DNA from: Syngnathus acus
Lineage: Eukaryota; Chordata; Actinopteri; Syngnathiformes; Syngnathidae
Assembly: GCF_901709675.1 (NCBI RefSeq)
Contig: NC_051091.1
Location: 13,116,967 to 13,180,966, forward strand
DNA length: 64,000 bases
Reading direction: 5' to 3'
A program made the translations under genes and the position numbers. The notes below the pieces were generated by a model. It made no database searches. It was given only the letters and a program-made list of their open reading frames with translations, and had not been told where the DNA came from. Positions 9,867-21,300 of this stretch are shown here, in pieces (positions within the stretch are counted from its first letter, which is position 1; every line of letters begins with the position of its first letter).

Positions 9867-10844
9867 ATGAGGCGATTTCCTAACCCTCCTGAAGTTGCGC
9901 AGATTGTCCAACTCCTCCAGGATGGCACATCCATTCGTGCTGTTGCAAGAAGATTTGATGTGTCTCCCAGTACAATCTCCAGAGCATGGAGGAGATTCCA
10001 GGAGACAGGCAGTTACTCCCGGAGAGCTGGACAGGGTGGTAGATGGTCCTCATTCCATCAGCAGGACCGATATCTACTACTTTGTGCAAGGAGGAACAGG
10101 TTGAGCACTGCCCGAGCCCTACAGAATGACCTCCAGCAGGCTACTGGTGTGAATATCTCTGCCCAAACAGTCAGAAACAGACTTCACAAGGGTGGACTCA
10201 GAGCACGACGTCCTGTAGTGTGCCCTGTGCTCATTGCTCAGCACCGTGGAGCTCGATTGGCATTTGCCATAGAACAGCAGAATCGGCAAGTCCGCCACTG
10301 GCGCCCTGTGCTTTTCACAGATGAGAGCAGGTTTAACCTGAGCCCCTGTGATAGACGTGAAAGGGTCTGGAGAAGTCAAGGAGAGCGCTATGCTGCCTGC
10401 AACATCATTCAGCATGACCGGTTCGGTGGTGGGTCAGTGATGGTCTGGGGAGGCATTTCCATGGAGGGACGAACAGACCTCTACAGGCTAGAGAACGGCA
10501 GTCTAACTGCCATTAGGTATCGGGATAAAATCCTTGCACCCATGGTCAGACCCTACGCTGGTGCAGTAGGTCCTGGGTTCCTCCTGATCCACAACAATGC
10601 CCGGCCTCATGTGGCAAGAGTATGCAGACAGTATCTGGAGGATGAAGGAATTGACACAATTGAATGGCCCTCACAATCACCTGATCTAAACCCGATAGAA
10701 CACCTCTGGGACATAATGTTTCGGTCCATCAGACGCCGCCAGGTTGCTCCTCAGACTTTACAGGAGCTTGCTGATGCCCTTAGACAGATCTGGGAGGACA
10801 TCCCACAAGACACCATTCGTCGTCTCATTAGGAGCATGCCGTGA
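9867..10844 (+). CDS. Tc1-family transposase, open but with a catalytic Asp to Asn change
   Basis: The frame is 325 codons from the ATG at 9867 (an upstream in-frame ATG at 9828 would add 13). It has the length and order of Tc1 transposases: paired helix-turn-helix DNA-binding N-terminus ([20 protein letters not shown] near residues 9-28), then an RNase-H-like catalytic core. The first acidic residue is in FTDESRF and the last is Glu278 in NPIEHLWD. The middle motif, normally a His-Asp-Asn-Ala block, reads HNNARPH here, so Asn243 sits exactly 35 positions before Glu278 where DD34E enzymes need Asp. The frame has no stop or shift, so it could still make a DNA-binding protein, but cleavage should be lost. 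Family assignment is firm; inactivity is inferred from family knowledge. Confidence 0.9.
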   Translation: MRRFPNPPEVAQIVQLLQDGTSIRAVARRFDVSPSTISRAWRRFQETGSYSRRAGQGGRWSSFHQQDRYLLLCARRNRLSTARALQNDLQQATGVNISAQTVRNRLHKGGLRARRPVVCPVLIAQHRGARLAFAIEQQNRQVRHWRPVLFTDESRFNLSPCDRRERVWRSQGERYAACNIIQHDRFGGGSVMVWGGISMEGRTDLYRLENGSLTAIRYRDKILAPMVRPYAGAVGPGFLLIHNNARPHVARVCRQYLEDEGIDTIEWPSQSPDLNPIEHLWDIMFRSIRRRQVAPQTLQELADALRQIWEDIPQDTIRRLIRSMP

Positions 10845-11726
10845 CGTTGTCAAGCATGCAAACAAGCTTGTGGGGGCCACACAAGATATTGAAAAGAATT
10901 TTGAGTTGAAATTGAATTTAGGCAAAATGGATGAGCCTGCTAAATAATTTTTTCACTTTGATTTTTGGGGTGTCTATATACTGAGCCCTCTGTAGGCTGA
11001 AAACTTTTATTTCCATCAAAAGATGTGGCATCCTTTTGTTCCTGAGACATTAAACTGTCCATATCAGTATAGATATCCAACTTTTTTTTTTCACCAGTGA
11101 AATCTGATGTGTTTTCAAAATGTTCCTTTAATTTTTTCGAGCAGTGTATAATAATAAATATAATAATTAAATACCAACGCAGGTTTTAAGGCGCTCTAAA
11201 AAAAATAAGTCTACAGTGTCGAAGGCAGAACTAAGATCGAGTAATAATAATACCGATGAGGTGTTTGAATCCATAGCTATGAGGAGTGGCCTAAAAATGG
11301 TCTGTTCTGCTCAACCCGGGCAGCCTGCCGCAGTTGCCGGGTCATCCCTCTACAGTGCCTTGCGAAAGTATTCGGCCCCCTTGAACCTTTCAACATTTCG
11401 CCACATTTCAGGCTTCAAACATAAAGATATAAAATTTTAATTTTTTGTCAAGAATCAACAACAAGTGGGACACAATCGTGAAGTGGAACGAAATTTATTG
11501 GATAATTTAAACTTTTTTAACAAATAAAAAACTGAAAAGTGGGGCGTGCAATATTATTCGGCCCCTTTACTTTCAGTGCAGCAAACTCACTCCAGAAGTT
11601 CAGTGAGGATCTTTGAATGATCCAATGTTGTCCTAAATGACTGATGATGATAAATAGAATGCACCTGTGTGTAATCAAGTCTCCGTATAAATGCACCTGC
11701 TCTTTGATAGTCTCAGGGTTCTGTTT

Positions 11727-12086
11727 AACACTAGCTACTCGGACATAGTGATACACGTCGGCTCCAATGATGTTAGGATGAGGCAATCGGAGATCACAAA
11801 GAGAAACATAGCGAGGACTTGTGATCTCGCCAGAAAGATGAGTCGGCATCGAGTATTTGTCTCTGGCCCCCTGCCTGGGAGAGGCACTGATGAGAGGTTT
11901 AGTAGATTAGTCTCCCTTAATCGATGGATGGCTGGGTTCTGTAATAAGCAGGGACTGTATTTTATAGATAACTGGCCCTCCTTCTGGGGCCGCCCCGACC
12001 TGCTGAGGAAGGACGGCCTTCACCCTAACCGTGAAGGCGCCTTCACTCTTTCTAGGAATATAGATTACTGTTTGAGCCACACATGA
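11727..12086 (+). pseudogene. L2 ORF1, C-terminal SGNH-hydrolase (esterase) part
   Basis: The frame enters from the truncation point and ends with TGA at 12086. It shows IVIHVGSND, which fits block III (Gly-x-Asn-Asp) of SGNH hydrolases, and KDGLHPN, which fits block V with the catalytic Asp and His. Esterase-like ORF1 proteins are known from CR1/L2-clade LINEs, including a characterised zebrafish L2. Block I with the catalytic Ser lies upstream of the truncation and is absent, so this copy cannot make an active enzyme. An ATG at 11691 belongs to flanking Tc1 sequence. ORF2 starts 30 bases downstream. Confidence 0.8.
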
Positions 12087-12116
12087 CAGGTCACTTTAGA
12101 GCAGGCCGGGGCACAG

Positions 12117-15100
12117 GTGATTAGACCACCTGTCAGGATGGGTTTGGAGTCTGTTAAGCTAAAGTTAACTAGCGCTAGGCTAGACTTCCAGCATGCACAT
12201 AGCTCCTTGTGTAGACTAGAGCGTGACAGTTTGAATGGTGCCACAGTACACATAAACACACTTTCTACTGGGGTAGTAGACAAATCCAATCACTCCACCC
12301 CGACCGGTTTTGCTGATGAAACGGTGCCTGTTTCAGATAATTTTACATGTGTAACAAATATTTACTATCAGATTCCCACGGTCGTATCGTCCCGCCGCGC
12401 TAACAAACATTCGAGAGGTGATGTCAGGCCTAGAGAACACAATCTTACTCGCATCTCGTTTAAATATCCTTCGATAGATACGCACCCTGATCGACCGATT
12501 ACGCTTAAACTCGGTTTTATGAATATTAGATCGCTTCATACAAAAGCAGTTCTCGTTAATGACCTCATCACGGAACATAATCTAAACGTTTTTGGTCTCT
12601 GCGAGACCTGGTTAAAACCTAATGAACTGCTGCCGCTTAACGAGGCCTCGCCTCCAAATTTTGTGAGCTCGCATGTGGCGCGTCCTCGAAAAAAGGGTGG
12701 GGGTGTCGCCCTCATCTCGAATTCTGAGCTTAGACTTAGGCCTCGTTCGACCAACGTATTTAAAACATTTGAAGTTCTCACTGTCCGATCCACCGCTTTA
12801 CCGTCATTTTATCTTGCTGTTATTTACCGTCCACCCGGGGCTTACTCTGGCTTCCTGGATGAATTTTCGGAATTCGTGGCTGATCTAGTAACCAATGCGG
12901 ATAATATAATTATCATGGGCGATTTCAACATCCACATGAATTTACCGTCAGAGCCACTTACTTCGGCGTTTCAGACTTTAACTGATATGTTTGGTTTTAC
13001 GCAAGCCGTACAGGCAGCAACGCATAAGAATGGAAATACCATAGATCTGGTATTATCCCGAGGACTTGCAACCTCTAATATAGCAGTACTGCCATACACT
13101 ACGGTTTTGTCTGATCATTACTTAATAAAATTTGAAATTCTAGTTTCTTGTCATAGACAAGAGAGCAATCGGAATTATAGGAGCCGTAATTTTAACTCCA
13201 TGACTGCAACTGCGCTATCTGAGTTACTGTCGCCGGCAACCGCTATATTTCCCGCGTACACCGGCTCTGTTGATAATCTTACAAATGAATTCAATGCGAC
13301 ATTGTTAAATGCCATTGACTCTGTGGCGCCGTTATGTCTGAAAACTCGCCGTAGATTGCCTACTCCGTGGTTCACAGATGAAACGCGTACGCTTAAGCAA
13401 TTATGTAGAAAGCATGAGCGCAGATGGCGTCTAACCAAACTTGAGGTTTTCCATCAGGCATGGCAGGATAGCCTCCTGAAATATAAAGATGCGCTTATCT
13501 TAGCAAAAACTCGGTATTTTTCGCAAGTTATTAATCTCAATAAAAACAATCCGAAACACCTATTTGATACAGTGGCAAAGCTGACTCTACGCCAGCCGAC
13601 CCCCGATAATTCCTTCCACTCAGCTGACGAGTTCATGAAATTTTTTGCTCAAAAGATTGAGTCCATTAGGGACGAGATCAAGAATACCATTCCAATCGCT
13701 CGGTCGAGCCCGCCGTTTACCAACGCTGATGATCATGCAACAACCCTCTCAACTTTTAATAGCGTGTCCCTTGAAAGGCTTACACAAATGGTTAGTGCGG
13801 CTAAACAAACAACATGTTTGCTCAACCCTCTTCCAGCCAAACTACTTAAAGAATTATTTCAAATTTTAGGACCGTCTGTCTTAAATATAATCAAGCTGTC
13901 TGTCTCCTCTGGGATAGTGCCAACAGCCTTTAAAACCGCTATCATTAAACCGTTACTTAAGCGACCAAATCTTGACCCGGACTGTCTCAGTAATTATAGG
14001 CCAGTTTCAAACCTCCCATTCATAGCAAAACTTCTTGAAAAAGTAGTAGCACAGCAGCTTATTGATTACATGGTCGCCAATAATCGATATGACTCTTTTC
14101 AGTCTGGTTTTAGAGCTAATCATTCCACTGAGACAGCACTTGCTAAAGTGACTAACGATCTCCTCATAGCTATGGATTCAAACACTTCATCTGTACTGTT
14201 ACTACTCGATCTTAGTGCTGCCTTCGACACTGTAGACTTTGATATTTTATTAGGGCGTCTTAAAAGTTGTGTTGGTATTTCAGGGTCAGCACTAGGCTGG
14301 TTCCATTCCTATCTATCAAATAGGACGCACCGAGTGGTCCATGGCAATGCGTCCTCTGAGCTCTATAATGTTACGTGTGGTGTCCCACAGGGATCGGTTC
14401 TCGGACCAATTTTATTTAATATTTATATGATTCCGCTTGGGGACATAATACGTAAATATAATATTAGTTTTCAATGCTACGCGGATGACACCCAATTATA
14501 TATGCCGTTATCGATGACAGATCCGCGGGATTGTTGTAATCTTGAGGCATGCCTTGCGGAGATCAAGCAATGGATGTCTCTCAACTTCCTTCGTCTTAAC
14601 CCAGATAAAACTGAGATGTTGATAATTGGTCCAACTCGTTTTCAACACTTGTTCAAGGAAACCGCTATAACTATAGATAACCGTACTATCACTCAGAGCG
14701 ATACTGTAACTAATCTCGGGGTAATGTTTGACCAAACTCTCTCCTTTCAAAAGCACTTTAAGAATATAACCAGAATTGCGTTCTTTCACCTTCGTAATAT
14801 TGCAAAGATTCGTCCGATCCTCTCGACCGGTGATGATATTATACATGCGTTCGTAACGTCGGGCCTGGACTACTGTAATGTATTATTCTCTGGTCTTCCT
14901 AAGTCCCGCATCAAAAGTCTACAGTTAGTACAAAATGCTGCTGCAAGTCTGCTCTCACGGACAAGAAAATTTGATCACATTACCCCAATATTAGCCAACT
15001 TACATTGGCTCCCGGTCCATTTAAGATGTGACTTCAAGGTTCTTCTATTAACCTATAAATCACTGCATGGCTTAGCGCCTTCGTATCTCGTCGACCTAGT

Positions 15101-15314
15101 TGTTCCTTATGTTCCGTCTCGTAACCTTCGTTCGCAAAACGCTACCCTTTTAGCGACACCGAGGGCCAAGAAAGTGTCTGCAGGGTCTAGAGCATTTTCT
15201 ATCCGGGCTCCAGAGCTTTGGAATGCCCTCCCAATGGATATTAGGACTGCTACCTCAGTAGAAACATTTAAGACACGTTTAAAGACACATTTCTATGACA
15301 TGGCCTTTAACTAA
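12117..15314 (+). CDS. L2 ORF2: AP endonuclease plus reverse transcriptase, uninterrupted
   Basis: 1065 codons with no stop or frameshift. N-terminal APE-type endonuclease: MNIRSL, LCETWL, MGDFNIHM near residue 267 and LSDHYLIKF near 335. The reverse transcriptase follows: NYRPVSNLPF, SGFRANHSTETA, LLDLSAAFDTVD, CGVPQGSVLGP, and the catalytic YADD at 788-791. The C-terminal L2 block is GLDYCNVLFSGLPKS, LHWLPV, FKVLLLTYKSLHG. The length is at or a little above what is usual for L2/CR1 ORF2. All catalytic residues I can check are present, so this is the most intact retrotransposon gene of the window, although its own element is 5' truncated. Confidence 0.9.
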   Translation: MIRPPVRMGLESVKLKLTSARLDFQHAHSSLCRLERDSLNGATVHINTLSTGVVDKSNHSTPTGFADETVPVSDNFTCVTNIYYQIPTVVSSRRANKHSRGDVRPREHNLTRISFKYPSIDTHPDRPITLKLGFMNIRSLHTKAVLVNDLITEHNLNVFGLCETWLKPNELLPLNEASPPNFVSSHVARPRKKGGGVALISNSELRLRPRSTNVFKTFEVLTVRSTALPSFYLAVIYRPPGAYSGFLDEFSEFVADLVTNADNIIIMGDFNIHMNLPSEPLTSAFQTLTDMFGFTQAVQAATHKNGNTIDLVLSRGLATSNIAVLPYTTVLSDHYLIKFEILVSCHRQESNRNYRSRNFNSMTATALSELLSPATAIFPAYTGSVDNLTNEFNATLLNAIDSVAPLCLKTRRRLPTPWFTDETRTLKQLCRKHERRWRLTKLEVFHQAWQDSLLKYKDALILAKTRYFSQVINLNKNNPKHLFDTVAKLTLRQPTPDNSFHSADEFMKFFAQKIESIRDEIKNTIPIARSSPPFTNADDHATTLSTFNSVSLERLTQMVSAAKQTTCLLNPLPAKLLKELFQILGPSVLNIIKLSVSSGIVPTAFKTAIIKPLLKRPNLDPDCLSNYRPVSNLPFIAKLLEKVVAQQLIDYMVANNRYDSFQSGFRANHSTETALAKVTNDLLIAMDSNTSSVLLLLDLSAAFDTVDFDILLGRLKSCVGISGSALGWFHSYLSNRTHRVVHGNASSELYNVTCGVPQGSVLGPILFNIYMIPLGDIIRKYNISFQCYADDTQLYMPLSMTDPRDCCNLEACLAEIKQWMSLNFLRLNPDKTEMLIIGPTRFQHLFKETAITIDNRTITQSDTVTNLGVMFDQTLSFQKHFKNITRIAFFHLRNIAKIRPILSTGDDIIHAFVTSGLDYCNVLFSGLPKSRIKSLQLVQNAAASLLSRTRKFDHITPILANLHWLPVHLRCDFKVLLLTYKSLHGLAPSYLVDLVVPYVPSRNLRSQNATLLATPRAKKVSAGSRAFSIRAPELWNALPMDIRTATSVETFKTRLKTHFYDMAFN

Positions 15315-15814
15315 CTTGTAGTGGCCGATTCGGCCGGAGTTTGTTTTGTTTTCTCCCCCCCCCCCCCTCCCCGGCCGGGGAGGTGGTTAGGTGGCACCCA
15401 AGCTGGCAGCGGCTATCTGGATTCTCGTGGGCCAATTCAGGTTGGGGGAACTGCAGCTCAACCTCCACTGCCAGGATAGTAGAGGGCTCCTCCGGCAGCC
15501 CTTCGCTCTGACTTGGACATCCACTTTTTTGATTTTCATATTATGTATTATTTGTGCCCTCTCTGCATCCATTACAACCTGGTGATCCTGAAAGGGGGAT
15601 CCTTCCATCTGTGGTCCCTTCTCAAGGTTTCTCATTTTCCCCGGGCAGGGGTTTTGAGTTTTTCCTTGCCCTTTTGGGAGCTTAAGATCAGGGGATGCTT
15701 TGAGAATAATTGTCAATTTTTGTCTATGTGAAGCCCTTTGAGACTGCTTGTGATTTAGGGCTATACAAATAAACTTGACTTGACTTGACTTGACTTTAAA
15801 GCGCAGAGAGAACC

Positions 15815-17721
15815 ATGAAGACAAAGGAACACACCAGGCAGGTCCGAGATACTGTTGTGGAGAAGTTTAAAGCCGGATTTGGATACAAAAAGATTTCCCA
15901 AGCTTTAAACATCTCAAGGAGCACTGTGCAAGCAATTACCGTTTTTTTCCGTGTATAATGCGCCCCCATGTATAATACGCACCCTAAAAATGGCATGTTG
16001 ATGCTGGAAAAAAGCCTGTACCCATGTATAATACGCACCCAATTTTATTATTATTTTTTTTTTTTTGCTTTTTTTTTTTTTTTTTTTTTAAGTCCCAATG
16101 ATCGTCACACACGCAGGGAGGCAATGGGTCCCATTTTTATAGTCTTTGGTATGGTCTTAACTAGGCTGGATGTATTTTTTTTTTGTTGGCGTTGATTTCT
16201 CCGACTGCCCGTAAAGGCACCACCGCGATCAGATGAAAAGAGAGGAAAGTGACGTGCGGACATGTGAAAAAGGCGGCTCTGTATGGGAGAGACGTTGAAG
16301 AGGAATAAAAACACCCTTGGAAACCAAAACTTGCCCCTCGTCGTGACTCGGAGCCGCAACAAATGTTTCGGATTTGTGTAGGGTACATTGTGACAGCAAA
16401 CGAGCAGGTGATCGAGCAAGCGTCTGATACGAGAGCATTGCGTTCGTATGGAGCGTGTTTGAAGTGAACAGCAGAGACGAAAGGAACATGGCAAAGTGTT
16501 GTGAAATAAAATATTACCTGTAATACGCATTTTGTTATTTGCTGATTGTATTAAACTATCACATTCATTGTCAGTCAAGAAGAGAAGAGGACTATTATCC
16601 CTTCTTTGACGAAATGACCAGAGCACAGTACAAACACACTATTGTCGGTCAGTCCTGTTGTTGGTTTTGTTGTACCATGATTTTCTTAAAAAAAATAAAA
16701 AAAAAAAAAAAAAAATTTAAAAAAAAAAAATTTAAAAAAATTTGTACCCATGTATAATGCGCACCCCAGATTTTAGGACAATAAATTAGTTAAATTTTGC
16801 GCATTATACACGGAAAAAAACGGTATATTGAAATGGAAGGAGTATCAGACCACTGCAAATCTACCAAGACCCGGCCGTCCCTCCAAACTTTCATCTCAAA
16901 CAAGGAGAAGACTGATCAGAGATGCAGCCAAGAGGCCCATGATCACTCTGGATGAACTGCAGATAACTACAGCTGAGGTGGGAGAGTCTGTCCATAGGAC
17001 AACAATCAGTCGTGCACTGCACAAATCTGGCCTTTATGGAAGAGTGGCAAGAAGAAAGCCATTTCTCAAAGATATCCATAAAAGGTCTCGTTTAAAGTTT
17101 GCCACAAGCCACCTGGGAGACACACCAAACATGTGGAAGAAGGTGCTCTGGTCAGATGAAACTAAAATCGAACTTTTTGGCCACAATGCAAAACGATATG
17201 TTTGGCGTAAAAGCAACACAGCTCATCACCCTGAACACACCATCCTCACTGTCAAACATGGTGGTGGCAGCATCATGGTTTGGGCCTGCTTTTCTTCAGC
17301 AGGGACAGGGAAGATGGCTAAAATTGATGGGAAGATGGATGGAGCCAAATACAGGACCATTCTGGAAGAAAACCTGTTGGAGTCTGCAAAAGACCTGAGA
17401 CTGGGACGGAGATTTATCTTCCAACAGGACAATGATCCAAAACATAAAGCCAAATCTACAATGGAATGGTTCACAAATAGATGTATCCAGGTGTTAGAAT
17501 GACCAAGTCAAAGTCCAGACCTGAATCCAATCGAGAATCTGTGGAAAGAGCTGAAGACTGCTGTTCACAAACGCTCTCCATCCAACCTCACTGAGCTCGA
17601 GCTGTTTTGCAAGGAAGAATGGGCAAGAATTCCAGTCTCTCGATGTGCAAAACTGATAGAGACATACCCCAAGCGACTTGCAGCTGTAATTGCAGCAAAA
17701 GGTGGCGCTACAAAGTATTAG
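15815..17721 (+). pseudogene. Tc1 transposase, interrupted by a MITE and a nonsense codon
   Basis: The N-terminus starts at the ATG 15815 (MKTKEHTRQVRD, then ISQALNISRSTVQA) and is cut at 15936 by the MITE. It resumes at 16826 (KWKEYQTTANLPRPGRPSKL). Removing the MITE and one TA restores the frame (VQAILKWKE). The core has the first Asp in SDETKIELFG, the second in FQQDNDPKH and the Glu in [15 protein letters not shown] at 17500-17502 replaces the expected Trp just before [11 protein letters not shown]. The frame then continues to the stop at 17721 (GGATKY). Inactive. Confidence 0.9.
15939..16823. mobile_element. TA-target MITE inserted in Tc1 transposase
   Basis: Inverted ends CCGTTTTTTTCCGTGTATAAT and ATTATACACGGAAAAAAACGG, with TA at 15937-15938 and 16824-16825. 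It is the same family as 7493-8418, in reverse orientation and with the same internally deleted SINE (about 16089-16150). A long A-run lies at 16687-16740. Its open frames are not genes. Confidence 0.93.
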
Positions 17722-17767
17722 TGCAAGGGGGCCGAATAATATTGCACGCCCCGTAGGCACTGTATGC

Positions 17768-18370
17768 CAGGGGTGGCCAACCAGTCAGAGACTAAGAGCC
17801 ACATTTTTTACTGTGTCATCGCAAGGAGCCACATGAGCACACATGAACATCCCCCCCACACACACACACTCACACACGCGCGCACACACACACACACACA
17901 TGCACACTCACACGCACAAACGTGCGCGCGCACTCACACACACACACACCTCTGCTCAGCCAAATTTATTGTGTGACATTATCATGTCACGCACCAACAT
18001 GATAATGACAAATTGACTCCTACAGTACTAAAACCACAGACCAAAGACTACATTTTCAACAATGAACATTGTGTGCATTGTCTCACACAGACAAACTCTC
18101 AGTTCAACAAATTCCACCAAAAAAAACATACGTTTTTTCACTTACTATGTGTGGCGGGACAGACCATTCGTTTTAGTTTGTCGTTTTCAGGAGACAAGAT
18201 TTCAATAACGTCACTGAGGCATTTTTTAACAAACTCCACTTCATTGTATGGCTTTTTAGCCCGTGCAATGTTCCAAGCCAGTTGAAACAATGCAAGCGTG
18301 ACAGTCTGAGTGCTTCGTAATATGTCGCCCCCGAAGAACAGCACTGGTTGCCCACAAGCTGCAGAGATAC
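17768..18370 (-). pseudogene. hAT element fragment with transposase remnant and (CA)n
   Basis: It begins CCAGGGGTGGCCAACCAG, an hAT terminus followed by AAGAGCCACATTTTT. A (CA)n tract with CGCG interruptions fills 17850-17950. On the minus strand 18370-18138 reads LAWNIARAKKPYNEVEFVKK and CLSDVIEILSPEND, a block I recognise from vertebrate hAT transposases. The other end is missing because the LINE at about 18371 starts there. Confidence 0.7.
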
Positions 18371-21300
18371 AACATCGATATTGCATATACTATATTTCAG
18401 CGAAACCCGCTTCCATGGAGAGGACTCTATAACAGAGGTGGGAGAAGGCTACACCTTCTTCTGGAAGGGGCTTCCGGAAGGCTCCCGCCGTCTCCACGGT
18501 GTAGGTTTTGCTGTGCGATCAAGCCTACTTCAGAGGATCCCTGAATCTCCAGTCGTCATCAGGTCTGATGACCTGGCAGATTCCCCTCACAAACAACCGA
18601 TATGCCACCCTCATCAGTGCATATGCTCCAACACTGGATGCTGACCCTGAGTGCAAGGAACTCTTCTACGCCTCCCTGCCCATCGCCATGAATAAAACAG
18701 CTCCCACCAACAAACTCATTCTGCTCGGCGATTTCAACGCGAGAGTGGGCTCTGACAGTGTTTTATGGAAGGATGTGCTTGGGCAGCACAGTGTTGGTAA
18801 GCTCAATGCGAATGGTCTCTGCCTCCTCACATTTTGCTCTGGGTATCGACTGGTGATCACAAATACCTTGTTCCAGCTGAAGAACAAGTTCAAGACCTCC
18901 TGGCAACATCCTCGCTCCAAACACTGGCATCTCCTGGATTACATCATTGTCCGCCAAGCTGACAGGAAGGAGGTGCGAGTCACCAGAGTCATGCGTGGAG
19001 CTGACTGCCGGACAGATCACCGTCTAATCAGAGCACAAACTCATCCTGAAACTCCGTCCTCCTCTCAGGAAAACACCACCCTGCAGGCGGCTCAACTGTG
19101 ATGCACTGAAGTCCACGCACTCAGTCAACCTGCTCAGGGAACAGATTGCTCTACAACTGTCTAAGATCCCTGAAACACCAACTGATGTCAACATCAGCGC
19201 TACCTGGAGCACCCTTCGCACTGCCATTCACCAGGCGGCAGTAGAATCCATAGGGTACACCAGACGGAGACATCTAGACTGGTTCGACAACAGTGCACCT
19301 GGTATCCACAACCTACTTCAGGAAAAACACAAGGCCCTTGCAGATCACCTTTCCAACCCCCAATCCAGCTCGCTGAAAGCCAGCTACAACGACATCCGGG
19401 CTGAAACCCAGTGCACCCTCAGAGCCATGGAGAACGATTGGTGGGTCAAGAAAGCCAGCGAGATACAGCATCACGCGGATACTAACAACTCCCATGCTTT
19501 CTACGATGCCATCAAGTCTATCTATGGCCCACAGAGAAAGAACATAGCCCCGGTCAGATCAGCAGATGGTACCATCCTGTACAAGGACAAACAACAGATC
19601 CTTGACAGATGGGCGGAGCATTTCAACACCCTGCTGAACACCTCATACCCAACCCGCATGGACACACTTGCCGACCTCCCCTGCCTGCCACCCGTCATTG
19701 ATCTGGACTCCCCACCCTGCTTCGCCGAGGTACGGAAAGCCATCGCCGGCCTGAAGAACAACAAGAGCCCGGGCCTTGATGGAATCCCAGCAGAAATTCT
19801 GAAGCATGGCGGATACCTCCTCAACCGCAGACTACACCAGCTGATCACCACCATCTGGTCATCTGAAGTCATCCTGCAAGATTGGAAGGATGCCAACATC
19901 ATAACAATCTTTAAGCGCAAAGGTGACAAAGCAGACTGTGGGAACAGCAGAGGCATTTCCCTCTTATCAGTGGCCAGGAAGGTGCTAGCAAGGATCATGC
20001 TACTCCGTCTAGCATCCCATGTCAGTGAAAACATCCTGCCTGAATCCCAGTGCGGCTTCAGGCGTGAGTGAGGCACTGTTGACATGGTTTTTGTTGCTAG
20101 ACAGGTACAGGAGAAATGCAGAGAACACTGCAAAGACCTGTACCTAACTTTCATTGATCTGTCCAAGGCCTTTGACACAGTCAACCGGGAACTATTGTGG
20201 GAAGTGCTGGGAAAGCTGGGGGTTCGACCCAAGTTCAGAAACCTCCTGCGTCAGTTCCACGACGGGATGCAAGCCTGTGTGAGCGTTGGTGGCCAACAAT
20301 CCACATCTTTCAGTGTGGATGTGGGGGTCAAGCAAGGGTGTGTTTAGCACCAACCATCTTCAACATTTTCCTCTCTACCGTCACCCTCCTCTCTCCTAAA
20401 CTCCTTGGCCCCTCCGATGGGGTACAGATACAGTACAGATTGGATGGCAACCGATTCAATATTCGGCGCCTCCGAGCCTTCACCAAAACCACCAACCAGC
20501 ACATCCTGGAGCTATACAGTATGCAGACGACTGTGCTCTCCTCGCTCACTCACCACAGTCCCTACAGCGTGCGCTAAATGTGGTCGCCTCCTTGTACAGC
20601 GCCATTGGTCTTCAAATTAATATCAAGAAAACAGATAGTTGTGCAAGAGTCCACCCCCCAAACCTGCGCGCCCACCTTCACCCTCGATGGTCATCCCCTT
20701 GCCATCGTCCCACACTTCACCTACCTAGGCAGTATTCTGTCCCCCTCCTGCAACATCGACGACGATATTCAGGTCCGCATCGGCCTAGCCTCCACTGCCT
20801 TTGGCAGGCTCAGCTCCAGGGTCTTCCAGAATAGGAGTCTTACTATCTCCACCAAAGCAGCTGTGTATAAGGCAGTATGTCTGTCTACACTGCTATATGG
20901 CTCGGAAACCTGGACACCCTACCAGAGGCACATACGAACCTTAGAGGCCTTCCACATCCGCTGCCTGCAAAGGATCCTGGGTGTGTCTTGGGAAGACACG
21001 GTGCCCTATGTTGAGATCTTCGACCTGACCCACACACTCAGCATTGCCCCGCTCCTTGTGCAGAAACATCTACGTTGGGTAGGTCATGTGATCCGTATGC
21101 CTACCCACCGCCTCCCTAGGCAGATCCTCTATGGCCAGCTTTTGGGTGGTCAGAGATCTGCAGGGAGGCAGAAAAAGCGCTACAAGGATCACCTCAAAAC
21201 CTTCCTGAAGAAGTGTGACATTACACCTACAGCACTCGAGTCCCTGGCTGCTGTTCGCCACACCTGGAGTTCCACATGCCACCAGGGTATTACTCACCTT

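Larger units (their letters stand above)
8884..11146 (+). mobile_element. Tc1-like DNA transposon
   Basis: The inverted termini CACTGCTCAAAAAAATTAAAGG and CCTTTAATTTTTTCGAGCAGTG are flanked by TA on each side (8882-8883 and 11147-11148). It contains one uninterrupted transposase frame (9867-10844) and a 680-bp hAT insertion (9035-9714) in its 5' non-coding part. It is inserted in the old L2. Confidence 0.93.
11727..15793 (+). mobile_element. 5'-truncated L2 LINE with intact ORF2
   Basis: The insert runs from the middle of ORF1 to a 3' tail of (ACTTG)n preceded by GGGCTATACAAATAAACTTG, the usual L2-type 3' end. A short TTTA-type repeat brackets it (CTGTTTA before, CTTTAAAGCG after). It lies in the leader of the split Tc1 element. 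The 3' untranslated region (15315-15760) has C-rich and G-rich runs and no further gene. Confidence 0.9.
11353..17762 (+). mobile_element. Tc1-like transposon split by an L2 and a MITE
   Basis: The left end CAGTGCCTTGCGAAAGTATTC follows TA at 11351-11352. The right end, with GAATAATATTGCACG and GTAGGCACTG, is followed by TA at 17763-17764. Two later insertions divide it: an L2 LINE at about 11727-15793 and a MITE at 15939-16823. The Tc1 sequence before and after each insert joins directly. Confidence 0.92.
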
